DNA from: VGJW01 sp035285595
GTDB taxonomy: Bacteria > Cyanobacteriota > Sericytochromatia > S15B-MN24 > VGJW01
Assembly (NCBI GenBank): GCA_035285595.1
Contig: JAYKGV010000006.1
Coordinates: forward strand, 1 to 64,000
Length of the DNA: 64,000 nt
Direction: 5' to 3'
Notes under the pieces: model-generated
What the model was told of the DNA's origin: nothing
Seen by the model: the letters and a program-made list of their open reading frames with translations, nothing else
Databases searched by the model: none
Program-made: the position numbers and the translations under genes
Part shown: positions 16,097 through 25,092 of the stretch, one piece after another
Layout of the letters: the number at the start of each line of letters is the position of its first letter
Numbering within the stretch: position 1 is the stretch's first letter

Positions 16097-17194
16097 ATGC
16101 CGATGGTTGCGGGACTTCCCGCCGGCGGCGGACCCGCCATGGTCGTGGCGATCATCCTGCTGCTGGCTTTCCTGATCCTGCTGCACGAGGCCGGGCACTA
16201 CCTGGCGGCTCGTTCCGTGGGGGTTCCCGTGCGCCAGTTCGGCATTGGATTCGGACCTGCCCTTTGGTCCAGGACTTGGGCCGGCACACGATTTCGCCTG
16301 AATCTTATCCCCTTTGGCGGCTACTGCGATCTCTCCCTCGAGGGCGAAGAGGATGCCGACGGCATGCCGCGAGACGCCCTCGAGGGCCGCAGCGTGCCTG
16401 TGCGTATGTGGGTGATGGTCGGGGGCATCCTGTTCAACGTGATCGGCGGATGGCTCTGTCTGACCACGCAGCTGGCCTTGCAAGGCATCCCGCGGACCAC
16501 GCCCTTGGACATCGAACGCGAAGGGATCGTCATTCAGCAGGTAGCCAGTGACCGGGCTCGCGCAGCAGGCCTGAAGGACGGCGACCGGGTCCTCGCGGTG
16601 GGGGGAAATCGGCTGCGTGCCATCGAGGACTTCGGCAAAGCACTCAAGCCCAGGGCCGGTGCCTCGATCTCCTTGGAGGTCCGCCGTACGGAAGGAACCC
16701 TCACCGCCACCCGCTCCCTCATCGTGACGCCGGACGCAAACGGCAAGTTGGGCGTGGCCATCTCGCCTCCGGCAGACGTGCGCTATGTGCCGGCGGACGG
16801 CGTGACCGAGTTGGTTGCTGCAGCGACCAAGAGAACATGGGACATCTCGCTGACGATGGTCCAAGGGCTCGGGATGCTCGTGACGGGCAAGCTTCCTCTC
16901 GAGACCGTCGGAGGCCCCGTGGCCATCGTGCATCTCGGCAGCCGCATGGTCCACAACCTCGTCCAGATTCTTTTCTTCGCGGCTCTCATCAATCTGAACC
17001 TCGCCGTCGTCAACTTCCTGCCTCTGCCTGCACTCGATGGCGGTCGTCTGCTGTTGCTGCTGGTCGAGGCCGTCTTGCGTCGTCCACTGCCCCGCCGCCT
17101 CGAGGGCACCATCCATTCGGTCGGCATGGCGGCCATGCTCGGCCTGATCGCGCTCATCACCCTCAAAGACGTCCTGGATCTCTTCCGCTCATGA
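16097..17194 (+). CDS. rseP: Site-2 intramembrane metalloprotease RseP (M50)
   Basis: 365 residues from the ATG at 16097. The first membrane helix carries HEAGH (H30, E31, H34), the zinc site of site-2 proteases; NFLPLPALDGGR near the C-terminus supplies the third ligand Asp. A single PDZ-like domain lies between (about 140-230: GIVIQQVASDRARAAGLKDG). RseP cleaves membrane-bound anti-sigma factors and signal-peptide remnants. A zinc-finger anti-sigma factor occurs at 56660-57056, but any link is speculative. The frame is open further upstream into the tRNA, so earlier starts are rejected. The stop overlaps hemL (ATGA). Confidence 0.92.
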   Translation: MPMVAGLPAGGGPAMVVAIILLLAFLILLHEAGHYLAARSVGVPVRQFGIGFGPALWSRTWAGTRFRLNLIPFGGYCDLSLEGEEDADGMPRDALEGRSVPVRMWVMVGGILFNVIGGWLCLTTQLALQGIPRTTPLDIEREGIVIQQVASDRARAAGLKDGDRVLAVGGNRLRAIEDFGKALKPRAGASISLEVRRTEGTLTATRSLIVTPDANGKLGVAISPPADVRYVPADGVTELVAAATKRTWDISLTMVQGLGMLVTGKLPLETVGGPVAIVHLGSRMVHNLVQILFFAALINLNLAVVNFLPLPALDGGRLLLLLVEAVLRRPLPRRLEGTIHSVGMAAMLGLIALITLKDVLDLFRS

Positions 17195-18501
17195 CCACGT
17201 CCACCCCCTCCACGTCCCACCAAGCCTTGCTTTGGGCCGAGGCACAGCAACTGATGCCCGGCGGAGTCAACAGCCCGGTTCGTGCCTTCCGTGCCGTGGG
17301 GGGTGATCCGCTCTTCGTGAAGCGGGCCCGGGGCCCCTGGGTGTGGGACGAAGAAGACGTGCGACGGGTCGACTACGTGGGTGCATGGGGTCCTGCCATC
17401 CTGGGACACGCGGATGCCGACGTGGTTGCCGCCGTCCAGGATGCCGCGACCCGTGGATTTGCCTTCGGGACGCCGACCGCCGGCGAGAATACCCTTGCAC
17501 GCACCTTGATCGAGGCCGTGCCGTCCATCGAACGGGTGCGTCTGGTCAATTCCGGCACGGAAGCCGCGATGAGCGCGGTGCGCCTCGCCCGGGCCGCGAC
17601 CGGAAGGGAGCGCATCATCAAGTTCATCGGTTGCTACCACGGGCACGTCGATGCTCTCCTCGTGCGGGCCGGCTCGGGCGTGGCCACGCTCGGACTCCCG
17701 GACAGTCCCGGCGTCCTGGCCTCCACGGCAGCAGGCACCCTGGCGCTGCCCTTCAATGACCTGGACGCCGTGCGCGTGGCCTTCGAGGAACACCCCGGAG
17801 AGATCGCCGGGGTGTTCCTCGAGCCGGTCGTCGGCAATGCCGGCCTCGTTCCCCCCGGCCCCAACTATCTTGAGGGTCTGCGGGAGCTCTGCACCCGACA
17901 TGGGGCCTTGCTGGTCTTCGATGAAGTGATGACCGGTTTCCGGCTCGCCTATGGCGGTGCCCAGGCACGATACGGCGTCACGCCTGACCTCACGTGCCTC
18001 GCCAAGATCGTGGGAGGCGGCATCCCTTGCGGGGCCTACGGGGGCCGCAAGGATCTCATGGCCCACGTGGCTCCCGAAGGCCCGATGTACCAAGCCGGCA
18101 CCATGTCGGGCAACCCGATCGCCGTGGCTGCGGGACTTGCGACGCTGCGCAAGCTCTCCACTCCTGGCTTCTACGATGCGCTCGAGATGCAGTCTGCCGC
18201 TGTGGCGGCCGTGCTTGCGGAGGAAGCGGCGACGGCGGGCGTGTCGGTGACAGTCCAGCGCGTCGGTTCTATGCTCACGGTCTTCTTCACCACGAGGCCC
18301 GTTACGGATTGGGATTCGGCCTCCAGATCCGACACGACGGCCTTTGCCACCTTCCATCGGGCGATGCGCGCGGCTGGCGTGATGCTTCCACCCTCCCAGT
18401 TCGAGTCGTGGTTCGTCTCCGCGACGCATGACAAGGAGACGCTCGACCTGACCCGCGAGGCCGCAAGGAAGGCCTTTGGCGCCGTGGCTGCCGCCGCGTG
18501 A
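17191..18501 (+). CDS. hemL: Glutamate-1-semialdehyde 2,1-aminomutase
   Basis: 436 residues. HemL makes 5-aminolevulinate from glutamate-1-semialdehyde in the C5 route to tetrapyrroles. The start QLMPGGVNSPVRAF is diagnostic, as are VNSGTEAAMSAVRLARAATG, KFIGCYHGHVDALLV and the DEVMTGFR motif. The PLP lysine is K272 in CLAKIVGGGIPCGAYGG. hemA and hemB are not adjacent. The gene overlaps rseP upstream and the ABC ATPase downstream by 4 bases each. Confidence 0.96.
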   Translation: MTTSTPSTSHQALLWAEAQQLMPGGVNSPVRAFRAVGGDPLFVKRARGPWVWDEEDVRRVDYVGAWGPAILGHADADVVAAVQDAATRGFAFGTPTAGENTLARTLIEAVPSIERVRLVNSGTEAAMSAVRLARAATGRERIIKFIGCYHGHVDALLVRAGSGVATLGLPDSPGVLASTAAGTLALPFNDLDAVRVAFEEHPGEIAGVFLEPVVGNAGLVPPGPNYLEGLRELCTRHGALLVFDEVMTGFRLAYGGAQARYGVTPDLTCLAKIVGGGIPCGAYGGRKDLMAHVAPEGPMYQAGTMSGNPIAVAAGLATLRKLSTPGFYDALEMQSAAVAAVLAEEAATAGVSVTVQRVGSMLTVFFTTRPVTDWDSASRSDTTAFATFHRAMRAAGVMLPPSQFESWFVSATHDKETLDLTREAARKAFGAVAAAA

Positions 18502-19193
18502 GTCCTCCTCCTGCCGTCCTGGCCGATCAGCTTGTCCGGGCCTATCCGCAAGGTGAGGACGAGGTGCTCGCGTTGGCCGGCGTCAGCCTGACCATTGCGC
18601 ATGGGGCGTGGGTCGCCATCACGGGTTCCAGTGGATCGGGCAAGTCGACCCTGCTCAACCTGCTGGGCTGCCTTGATCGCCCGACGCGGGGTCGCCTCGA
18701 GATTGACGGTCACGATGTCTCGTCATTGGACGACGAGGGACTGGCCCGCATGCGAAACCGACATCTGGGATTCGTATTCCAGCAATTCCACCTGCTGCCG
18801 CGCACCACGGCGGAAGACAATGTCGCGCTGCCGTTGGTCTATGCTGGCATCCCCAGGGCCGAGCGGATCGCCCGAGCGCGGGAAGTCCTGGATCGGGTGG
18901 GTCTGGCGGATCGTCGTCATCATTGGCCCAGCCAGCTCTCGGGAGGCCAGCAGCAACGCGTCGCGATTGCAAGAGCCTTGGTCACGCGTCCCACCTTGCT
19001 GCTCGCCGACGAGCCCACGGGCGCTCTTGATTCACGGACAGGCCAAGAGATTCTCGACCTGTTCGCCGATCTTCACCAGCGGGGAGCAACGGTGGTCATG
19101 GTGACGCATGACCACGGGGTGGCGGCCTGCGCCGAGCGACGTGTGGTCCTGGCGGACGGCAGGATTGCCCGCGATGACGGGAAGGTGACTTGA
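18498..19193 (+). CDS. ABC transporter ATP-binding protein (MacB/LolD type)
   Basis: 231 residues. Walker A (TGSSGSGKST), the Q-loop (FVFQQFHLL), the signature LSGGQQQR and Walker B (LLLADEP) with TGALDS and the H-loop VTHDH are all present. FQQFHLLPRTTAEDNV and EPTGALDS are typical of the MacB/LolD/FtsE branch, which pairs with FtsX-type permeases. Here the ATPase is a separate protein; the permeases are the genes at 21738 and 22964. It starts with GTG in a GTGA overlap with hemL. Confidence 0.93.
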   Translation: MSPPPAVLADQLVRAYPQGEDEVLALAGVSLTIAHGAWVAITGSSGSGKSTLLNLLGCLDRPTRGRLEIDGHDVSSLDDEGLARMRNRHLGFVFQQFHLLPRTTAEDNVALPLVYAGIPRAERIARAREVLDRVGLADRRHHWPSQLSGGQQQRVAIARALVTRPTLLLADEPTGALDSRTGQEILDLFADLHQRGATVVMVTHDHGVAACAERRVVLADGRIARDDGKVT

Positions 19194-20491
19194 CCTCGAT
19201 GATCCGTCGCATCCTTGCCTTGTCCATGGCCCTGCTGCTCGTGACCTTGCCTGCCCGTGCTCTACCGGAAGCACTTTCGCTGGCACGTCTGCTGGCCATG
19301 GTGCAGGAGACACAGCCTGAAGTGGCACTGGCGAGATTGTCTGTCGCACGTGCCACGCTCGATCGGCAGACGGCCACCGAGGGCCGCTGGACCGGCAGGG
19401 TCGGTCTCGACGGCTTTGCCGTGGCCAATCAGCGGCTGCCCATGTCAGGCCCCCCCTCGGCCCCTACCACCTTCGCGCCGGGGACACTTTCCGCGGAAGG
19501 CCGCGTGGTGCTGCTGGATGGGGGACGACTGGCCCATGCGGATGCCGCGGGCGAGGCGGGAGAGCAGGTGGCTGCGGCCCGACTGTCCACCGCGCGGCGC
19601 GATCTGGCCGATGCGGTGGTGCGAGGGTTCTGGGACCTGCGCCGCGCGGAGCTTTTGCGGGAGGTGGCCGCACAGCAGCAGAGCCAGGCCCGTGCCACCT
19701 GGGAAGCGGGACAGGCCGACTTGGTTCAAGGACGGCGGCTCCCGGGCGACGTGGCAGGCCTCGAGGCCGCCTATCTGGCTGCCGAGGCCCAATGGCACAG
19801 ACAGGATCAAGGGGTGGCGGAGGCTCGCTTGAATCTGGCGGCCTTGCTCGGTTTAGCTGGTGACAATCTGCGGCTGGAAGAGAGTAACCCTGCACCTGAA
19901 GCCGCGCGCGAGGCGACTGGCAGCTGGCAGGTTCGGCCCGAATGGCTGGCCCAGCAGGCAAGTGTCGAACAAGCTCGGGCTCGTGTCCGAGAAGCTGCGG
20001 CCGCCCTTGCGCCTACGGTGGGCGTCTCGGGTCGCCTCGAGACCGGCAACGGCCTCGTCCGTCCGGATATCCAGCTGCGTACCACGGATCCGCTGGCCTC
20101 CCAGTGGTCGCTGCGACTCGACATGGCGTGGCCGTGGCTCGACAACGGTCGGGCCGGCCGTAGCCTCCAACGGGCCCGACTCGACCTTTCCGAGGCCGAG
20201 CTGCAAGCGGAGCGCCTGAGACGCACATTGGAGCGAGACGAACGGCTCGCACGCGAGCGTCTGCGTCAGGCCCTGCTGCGGATCGCGCTGCAGGACCGTG
20301 CCCTGACGGTGGTGGGGCAAGCCCATGCCCTGATGGCGACCCGCTATCGCCAAGGCCTCGCCTTGCCGGTGGAGCTCGAGGCCGCGCGGACCCGACTGGC
20401 CCAGGCCAAGGCAGACAGGGTCGATGCGGGCATCGAAGGCATGCTCGCGCATTGGGCGCTGGCTCGAGCCCTGGGCAAGGAGACTCCATGA
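19190..20491 (+). CDS. TolC-like outer membrane efflux protein
   Basis: About 434 residues with an N-terminal signal peptide (RRILALSMALLLVTLPARA). The mature part has the duplicated long-helix pattern of outer-membrane efflux channels: ARLLAMVQETQPEVALARLS at the start, ARRDLADAVVRGFWDLRRAE, a second half beginning WLAQQASVEQARARVREAAA, and LDMAWPWLDNGRAGRSLQRA. Its presence argues for an outer membrane. It starts at TTG 19190 (TTGA overlap) or ATG 19199. It sits between the ATPase and the periplasmic adaptor of the same efflux system. Confidence 0.9.
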   Translation: MTSMIRRILALSMALLLVTLPARALPEALSLARLLAMVQETQPEVALARLSVARATLDRQTATEGRWTGRVGLDGFAVANQRLPMSGPPSAPTTFAPGTLSAEGRVVLLDGGRLAHADAAGEAGEQVAAARLSTARRDLADAVVRGFWDLRRAELLREVAAQQQSQARATWEAGQADLVQGRRLPGDVAGLEAAYLAAEAQWHRQDQGVAEARLNLAALLGLAGDNLRLEESNPAPEAAREATGSWQVRPEWLAQQASVEQARARVREAAAALAPTVGVSGRLETGNGLVRPDIQLRTTDPLASQWSLRLDMAWPWLDNGRAGRSLQRARLDLSEAELQAERLRRTLERDERLARERLRQALLRIALQDRALTVVGQAHALMATRYRQGLALPVELEAARTRLAQAKADRVDAGIEGMLAHWALARALGKETP

Positions 20492-21738
20492 ACCGTCGTT
20501 TGCTTTTCATCCTGGCCCTCATCCCTGTCCTGGGCGTGGCAGGCTGGTCCTTGCGGCCTCACGCCCGTGACCGCGGGGACGGCGATGTGGTGAGGACCCT
20601 CCGAAAAACTCTCACCGTCGACCTCGCCGAGACGGGCACCGTGCAACCTTTGATCAAGGTAGACATCAAGAGCCGGATCGCGGGCCAGGTGGCACGCCTC
20701 AACGTGGATGCCGGAAGCCGTGTGCGCAAGGGCGACGTGCTGATGGTTCTGGATACGACGGACATGGAACGCAGCCGGGCACAGGCCGCTGCGGATCTGG
20801 CAGCGGCACAGGCACGCCTCGACCGCTTGATCGCGGGCCCGAGGCCTGAGGAGATTGCCGCAGGCCGGGCCGATGTCCGTGCAGCGGAAGCCGAGTTGGC
20901 ACGTGCCCACGACGAGGCGCAGCGCAGCCGCGCAGCCGCCCAGACGCAGACCGTCACTCCCCGCGAGCTGGATATGGCCCAACGGGACCTGGATACCGCA
21001 AGAGCCCGTCGCGATGCCGCAACGGCGAGACTTGCCCTCCTGACCAAGGGCAACCGCAAGGAGGACATCCAGGAAGCTCGAGCCCAACGCGATCGCCTCG
21101 CCGTGGCCCTGTCCGCGGCCGAGGACCAACTGCGCTACGCGACCTTGAGGGCACCCATGGAGGGTGTGGTCATCCGCAGGGGCATCGAAGTCGGCGAGAT
21201 GGTCAGCCCGGGTGTGTCGGCGTTGGCGCAAGGCAACGCCATCCTTACTCTAGCCGACCTGCGCCGTCTGATCGTGCAGAGCAATGTCGGTCAGGTCGAC
21301 GTGGGTAGGTTGAGCGTTGGCATGCCGGTTACCGTGAGGGTGGATGCTCTGGGAGATCGTACGCTTGAGGGGCGGATTCACAGGATAGCGCCCGCCGCAG
21401 AGGCCCTGAAGGACGGTCTCCAGACCTTTGCGGTCGACACCCTGGTCACGGGACCGGGCATCGAAGCCCTTCGCCCGGGCATGACCGCAGACCTGGACAT
21501 CCATGTGGCGGTGCGTGAGCGGGCGCTGGTCCTGCCGGTCGAGGCCCTGCAGTCCCGCAAGGGGAACAAGGCCAAGGTGCAACTCGCCGGGAAAGGCCGG
21601 GAGAAGGACAAGGCCTCCTCCCGGAACATCAAGTTGGGTTTGGCGAGCGACAGCGAGGTCGAGGTCCTTTCCGGTCTCGTCGAAGGTGACCGGGTCCTCG
21701 TGGCGCCTCCTGCGGTCGAGAACAGCTTCCGGATGTGA
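20488..21738 (+). CDS. HlyD/MacA-type periplasmic adaptor protein
   Basis: 416 residues with an N-terminal membrane anchor or signal (NRRLLFILALIPVLGVAGW). The lipoyl half-motif KSRIAGQVARLNVDAGSRVR, a long alpha-helical hairpin (about 90-200: AAADLAAAQARLDRLI...) and the matching half-motif APMEGVVIRRGIEVGEMV define the membrane-fusion family. It would bridge the MacB-type permeases and the TolC-like channel. The ATG at 20488 gives an ATGA overlap with the channel gene; the longer frame upstream is not supported. Confidence 0.92.
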   Translation: MNRRLLFILALIPVLGVAGWSLRPHARDRGDGDVVRTLRKTLTVDLAETGTVQPLIKVDIKSRIAGQVARLNVDAGSRVRKGDVLMVLDTTDMERSRAQAAADLAAAQARLDRLIAGPRPEEIAAGRADVRAAEAELARAHDEAQRSRAAAQTQTVTPRELDMAQRDLDTARARRDAATARLALLTKGNRKEDIQEARAQRDRLAVALSAAEDQLRYATLRAPMEGVVIRRGIEVGEMVSPGVSALAQGNAILTLADLRRLIVQSNVGQVDVGRLSVGMPVTVRVDALGDRTLEGRIHRIAPAAEALKDGLQTFAVDTLVTGPGIEALRPGMTADLDIHVAVRERALVLPVEALQSRKGNKAKVQLAGKGREKDKASSRNIKLGLASDSEVEVLSGLVEGDRVLVAPPAVENSFRM

Positions 21739-22967
21739 TGCTGACCGACGACTTCAGGCACGCCGTCCAGCAGCTGGGAGCCGCGCGGACCCGAACGGCA
21801 CTGACCGTGTTGGCGGTCGCCGTCGGCGTCCTGGCGGTTGTCGTCCTCGTCAGCCTGGGCCAAAGTGCGCTCGTCTCCCTGACGCGGGGCGTCGAAGCCA
21901 TCGGGGGGACACGGGTCATCATGGTCTGGCCCGACGCTCCTCAGCAGGCCGCCAAGAAGCAGGCCTCCCACACGGACGGCCTTACTCTGGCGGACGCTCG
22001 AGCCCTGCGGGGTCGACTCCCGCACGTGGAGACAGTCTCACCGATGGGAGGCGGGGGTGATGACAGTCAGGCGGTCCACGCCCCGGGCGGCAGGGTGGCA
22101 CGGATGGACATCCTGGGCATCGACGAAGCCTACCTCGGGGGACACGCCCTCAAGCTGGCTGACGGTCGAGGCATCAGCCGTGAAGATGTGGATCGAAAGG
22201 ACAAGGTCTGTGTCCTCGGCCACGGTGCGGCGACCCGACTGTTTCCGGATGGCGGCGCAACGGGCCGCGAAATCAGGGTGGGCGAAAACAGATATCGCAT
22301 CGTGGGCACCCTCGCGATGGCCCTCAAGGCGGGCATGCGCTTCGGCTTCGACTGGAACGACGTCGTCATGGTTCCCCTGACGATCGCGTCGCCTGAGGGA
22401 CGGCTGCGCATGATCACGCTGACTACCCGGGCATCACGCCATAATCCGGACGTGGTGGCCCATGCGAACAGTCTTTTGCTGCATCGTCATCGCGGGGTGG
22501 ACGACTTCCAGTTCCTGGACCTCGGTACGATGATCGCGGGGTTCTACAAGGCCTATGACGCGATGATCGTCCTGGTCGGCCTGTTGGCGGGCGTGAGTCT
22601 GGTCATCGGCGGGGTGGGCATCACCAACATGATGTTGGTCGGGGTCGTCGAACGCACCCGAGAGATCGGACTGCGCCTTGCTCTGGGTGCCCCACCCGCC
22701 CTTATTCGGCGTCAATTCCTGATCGAGGCGCTGGTTCTCGCGGGGGCGGGAGGCCTTGCGGGCCTTGGGGCCGGCACCGGCATCGTAGGCCTCATGGCCC
22801 TCATCGTGCCCCGGATTCAACCCGATTGGTCGGTGGTCCTGAGTTGGCCGGCGGTGGGCGCGGCCGTCGTGGCCACCCTTGCCACGGGAGTCGTCTTCGG
22901 CTGGATGCCGGCCCGCAAGGCGGCATCGCTCGATCCCGTGGCCGCGTTGCGAGGAGACGCGGGATGA
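21738..22967 (+). CDS. MacB-like ABC permease, subunit 1
   Basis: 409 residues with the MacB/FtsX layout: one N-terminal helix (ARTALTVLAVAVGVLAVVVL), a large periplasmic domain (about 50-270), and three C-terminal helices including VGLLAGVSLVIGGVGITNMM. The conserved VVERTREIGLRLALGA cytoplasmic segment couples to the ATPase. There is no nucleotide-binding domain, unlike fused MacB. It begins in a GTGATG junction with the adaptor gene and is followed directly by a second, different permease. Confidence 0.92.
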   Translation: MLTDDFRHAVQQLGAARTRTALTVLAVAVGVLAVVVLVSLGQSALVSLTRGVEAIGGTRVIMVWPDAPQQAAKKQASHTDGLTLADARALRGRLPHVETVSPMGGGGDDSQAVHAPGGRVARMDILGIDEAYLGGHALKLADGRGISREDVDRKDKVCVLGHGAATRLFPDGGATGREIRVGENRYRIVGTLAMALKAGMRFGFDWNDVVMVPLTIASPEGRLRMITLTTRASRHNPDVVAHANSLLLHRHRGVDDFQFLDLGTMIAGFYKAYDAMIVLVGLLAGVSLVIGGVGITNMMLVGVVERTREIGLRLALGAPPALIRRQFLIEALVLAGAGGLAGLGAGTGIVGLMALIVPRIQPDWSVVLSWPAVGAAVVATLATGVVFGWMPARKAASLDPVAALRGDAG

Positions 22968-24199
22968 CGGGCAAGGACCAGGCGGCCCTCATGGTCGAGG
23001 CTCTGCTGCGACATCGTTTTCGTAGCCTGCTGACGCTGCTGGGCATCATCCTGGGGGTCGGTACGCTCGTCGCCCTGTCCAGCACGGTTCGCAGCGCCGA
23101 ACACTATCTGGCCCGCAGCCTGCAGCAGGCCGCAGGCGAGGATGTCTTCAGCCTGTCCCGAACGTGGCATGAGGAACCCGGAGCCGTCGCCGCGCCACCG
23201 CTGTCACGTCTGGACGCCCGCGCGCTGCGGACGGCGCAACGCCTCGATGGCACGATGGTCCTGGGACGCCACGTCAAACGGGTTCGCTGGGGCCAACGCT
23301 TTGGCCAGTCCATCACGGTGGTGGGCACCCGTCCGGAAGCACTCGATTTCTACCGCCTCGAACTGAGCCGAGGACGCTTTCTCGCCGAAGGAGACCTCGC
23401 GTCACGAGCCCAGGTGGCAGTCGTGGGAGCCAATGCCGCGCGTGGACTGGCGGCCCGGCAAGGCCGAATCCGTCTGGGCGGCTGGATCCAGCTGGACGGT
23501 CACAGATACCGGGTCATCGGCATCCTCGAGAAGAAGCCTGCGGTCCAACGCAACAGCTTCTTCACGTGGGATCGTTCGGTCCTGGTGCCCGAGACCCGAT
23601 TCCAGGAGCATTTCGCGAGCATCCGGGATCTGCGCGAGATCGTCGTTCGGGCGAGCAGTGACACCCTCGACAAACGCCCCCTCGAGGGACTGCTCGCCAC
23701 CGCCCGGGCGATCGTGACCTGGCGGCATGGGGGAGTCCAGAACTTCAAGGTGACGGATCCCCGGGAGAATCAGGCGTCCGTGCAGCTGGCCTCGGTCATC
23801 GGTCTGGGCCTCGAGATCGTGATTGCCACCGTCTGCCTGCTGGTAGGGGGCATGAATCTCATGAACGTGCTGCTCTTCTCGACTTTGCAGAGAACCCCCG
23901 AGATCGCCTTGAGAAGGGCACTGGGGGCCACCCGACGAGACATCCTCGTGATGTTCCTCGGCGAGGCTCTCCTGCTGGCGACAATCGGCGGTTTTCTTGG
24001 CGTTCTCGGGGGACTCGCGGTGGCAGGCGTGGCGTCGCTGGTCCTCGATCAGGTCCTGGGCTCCTGGATCTTCTCGTGGCCGCTCTCGGCCATGGCCGCG
24101 GGCGTTGCGGCAGCCGTAGCCACCGGCGCGATATTCGGGGCCAGGCCTGCCGTGCTTGCCGCGAATCTCGATCCGGCCCAGGCACTGCGAAAGGAATGA
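22964..24199 (+). CDS. MacB-like ABC permease, subunit 2
   Basis: 411 residues. Same topology as the preceding gene: a first helix (FRSLLTLLGIILGVGTLVAL), a periplasmic domain (about 50-280), and three terminal helices with VGGMNLMNVLLFSTLQRTPE and IALRRALGATRRDILVMF. Sequence similarity to subunit 1 is limited to the membrane core, so this is a distinct partner, suggesting a heterodimeric channel. The ATG at 22964 forms an ATGA overlap with subunit 1. The stop overlaps panC in the same way, so an efflux gene and a vitamin gene are coupled. Confidence 0.92.
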   Translation: MTGKDQAALMVEALLRHRFRSLLTLLGIILGVGTLVALSSTVRSAEHYLARSLQQAAGEDVFSLSRTWHEEPGAVAAPPLSRLDARALRTAQRLDGTMVLGRHVKRVRWGQRFGQSITVVGTRPEALDFYRLELSRGRFLAEGDLASRAQVAVVGANAARGLAARQGRIRLGGWIQLDGHRYRVIGILEKKPAVQRNSFFTWDRSVLVPETRFQEHFASIRDLREIVVRASSDTLDKRPLEGLLATARAIVTWRHGGVQNFKVTDPRENQASVQLASVIGLGLEIVIATVCLLVGGMNLMNVLLFSTLQRTPEIALRRALGATRRDILVMFLGEALLLATIGGFLGVLGGLAVAGVASLVLDQVLGSWIFSWPLSAMAAGVAAAVATGAIFGARPAVLAANLDPAQALRKE

Positions 24200-25092
24200 A
24201 CATGCCCCGTCTGGTCAGGACCGTCGCGGCCTATGGGGAATTGCGCGGCGAGATGGGCAAGGTGTCCTTCGTGCCGACCATGGGCGCCCTGCACGAAGGA
24301 CATGGGTCCTTGGTTCGTGCAGCCAGAGCCCACGGGGATACGGTCGTGGTCAGCATCTTCGTCAATCCAACCCAATTCGGGCCGGCAGAAGATCTGGAAC
24401 GCTACCCCCGTGACCTCGAGGGAGACCTCGCGAAGCTAGCCAACTGGGGGTGTGACATCCTTTTCCATCCAGGGGCCAAGGACATCTATCCTCAAGGGCT
24501 CGGGGCCTTTCGCGTCAAACCGCCGGCCGCCCTCGCCGATTTCTGGTGCGGCGCTTCCCGGCCCGGACATCTCGAGGGCGTCTGCACCGTGGTCACCAAG
24601 CTGCTGGGGCTGGTCCGACCGGAAGTGGCGCTTTTCGGGCAGAAGGACTTCCAGCAGTGGCGGGTGATCGAGGCGATGGCCGAGGACTTGGCTCTGGGAG
24701 TCGACATCTTGCGTTGCCCAACGGTCCGAGAGCCGGACGGGCTCGCCATGTCCAGCCGCAACGCCTATCTGACGACCGAAGAACGGTTGCGAGCCCGGGC
24801 ACTGTCCCGGGCCCTCGCGCATGTCCTCGCCGAGTGGAAGTCAGGCGTGCGTGCGGTCGACCGGCTCGAAGCCCGTGGCCGGGAAGCCTGGAGCACGGCA
24901 ACCGTGAGCTTCCCGGAGCCGATCGACCCCGAATACCTTGAAGTGAGACCGCAAGACCTGTCTCGCGCGCGAGAGATCGAGGGCCCCGGCGTGGTGGCGA
25001 TGGCTGCCCGGATCGGTCCAACTCGCCTCATCGACAATGTCCTGCTTTCCGACGATTCCCCTGACCTACCCCTGCTGGAGCTCCTGAGTTGA
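24196..25092 (+). CDS. panC: Pantothenate synthetase
   Basis: 298 residues. PanC condenses pantoate and beta-alanine using ATP. VPTMGALHEGHGSLVRAA carries the HxGH nucleotide-binding motif, and SIFVNPTQFGPAEDLERYPR, FGQKDFQQWRVI and GLAMSSRNAYLT are family blocks. The C-terminus is shorter than the fused PanC-Cmk of cyanobacteria and ends before cmk. The ATG at 24196 overlaps the permease stop; the longer frame upstream is out of register with homology. cmk follows with a 4-bp overlap. Confidence 0.95.
   Translation: MNMPRLVRTVAAYGELRGEMGKVSFVPTMGALHEGHGSLVRAARAHGDTVVVSIFVNPTQFGPAEDLERYPRDLEGDLAKLANWGCDILFHPGAKDIYPQGLGAFRVKPPAALADFWCGASRPGHLEGVCTVVTKLLGLVRPEVALFGQKDFQQWRVIEAMAEDLALGVDILRCPTVREPDGLAMSSRNAYLTTEERLRARALSRALAHVLAEWKSGVRAVDRLEARGREAWSTATVSFPEPIDPEYLEVRPQDLSRAREIEGPGVVAMAARIGPTRLIDNVLLSDDSPDLPLLELLS

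Noticed and set aside
16783..18429. Long minus-strand open frame (548 codons) opposite rseP/hemL
   Set aside because: It lies antisense to two clearly identified genes, and its His/Gly/Arg-rich translation has no family resemblance.
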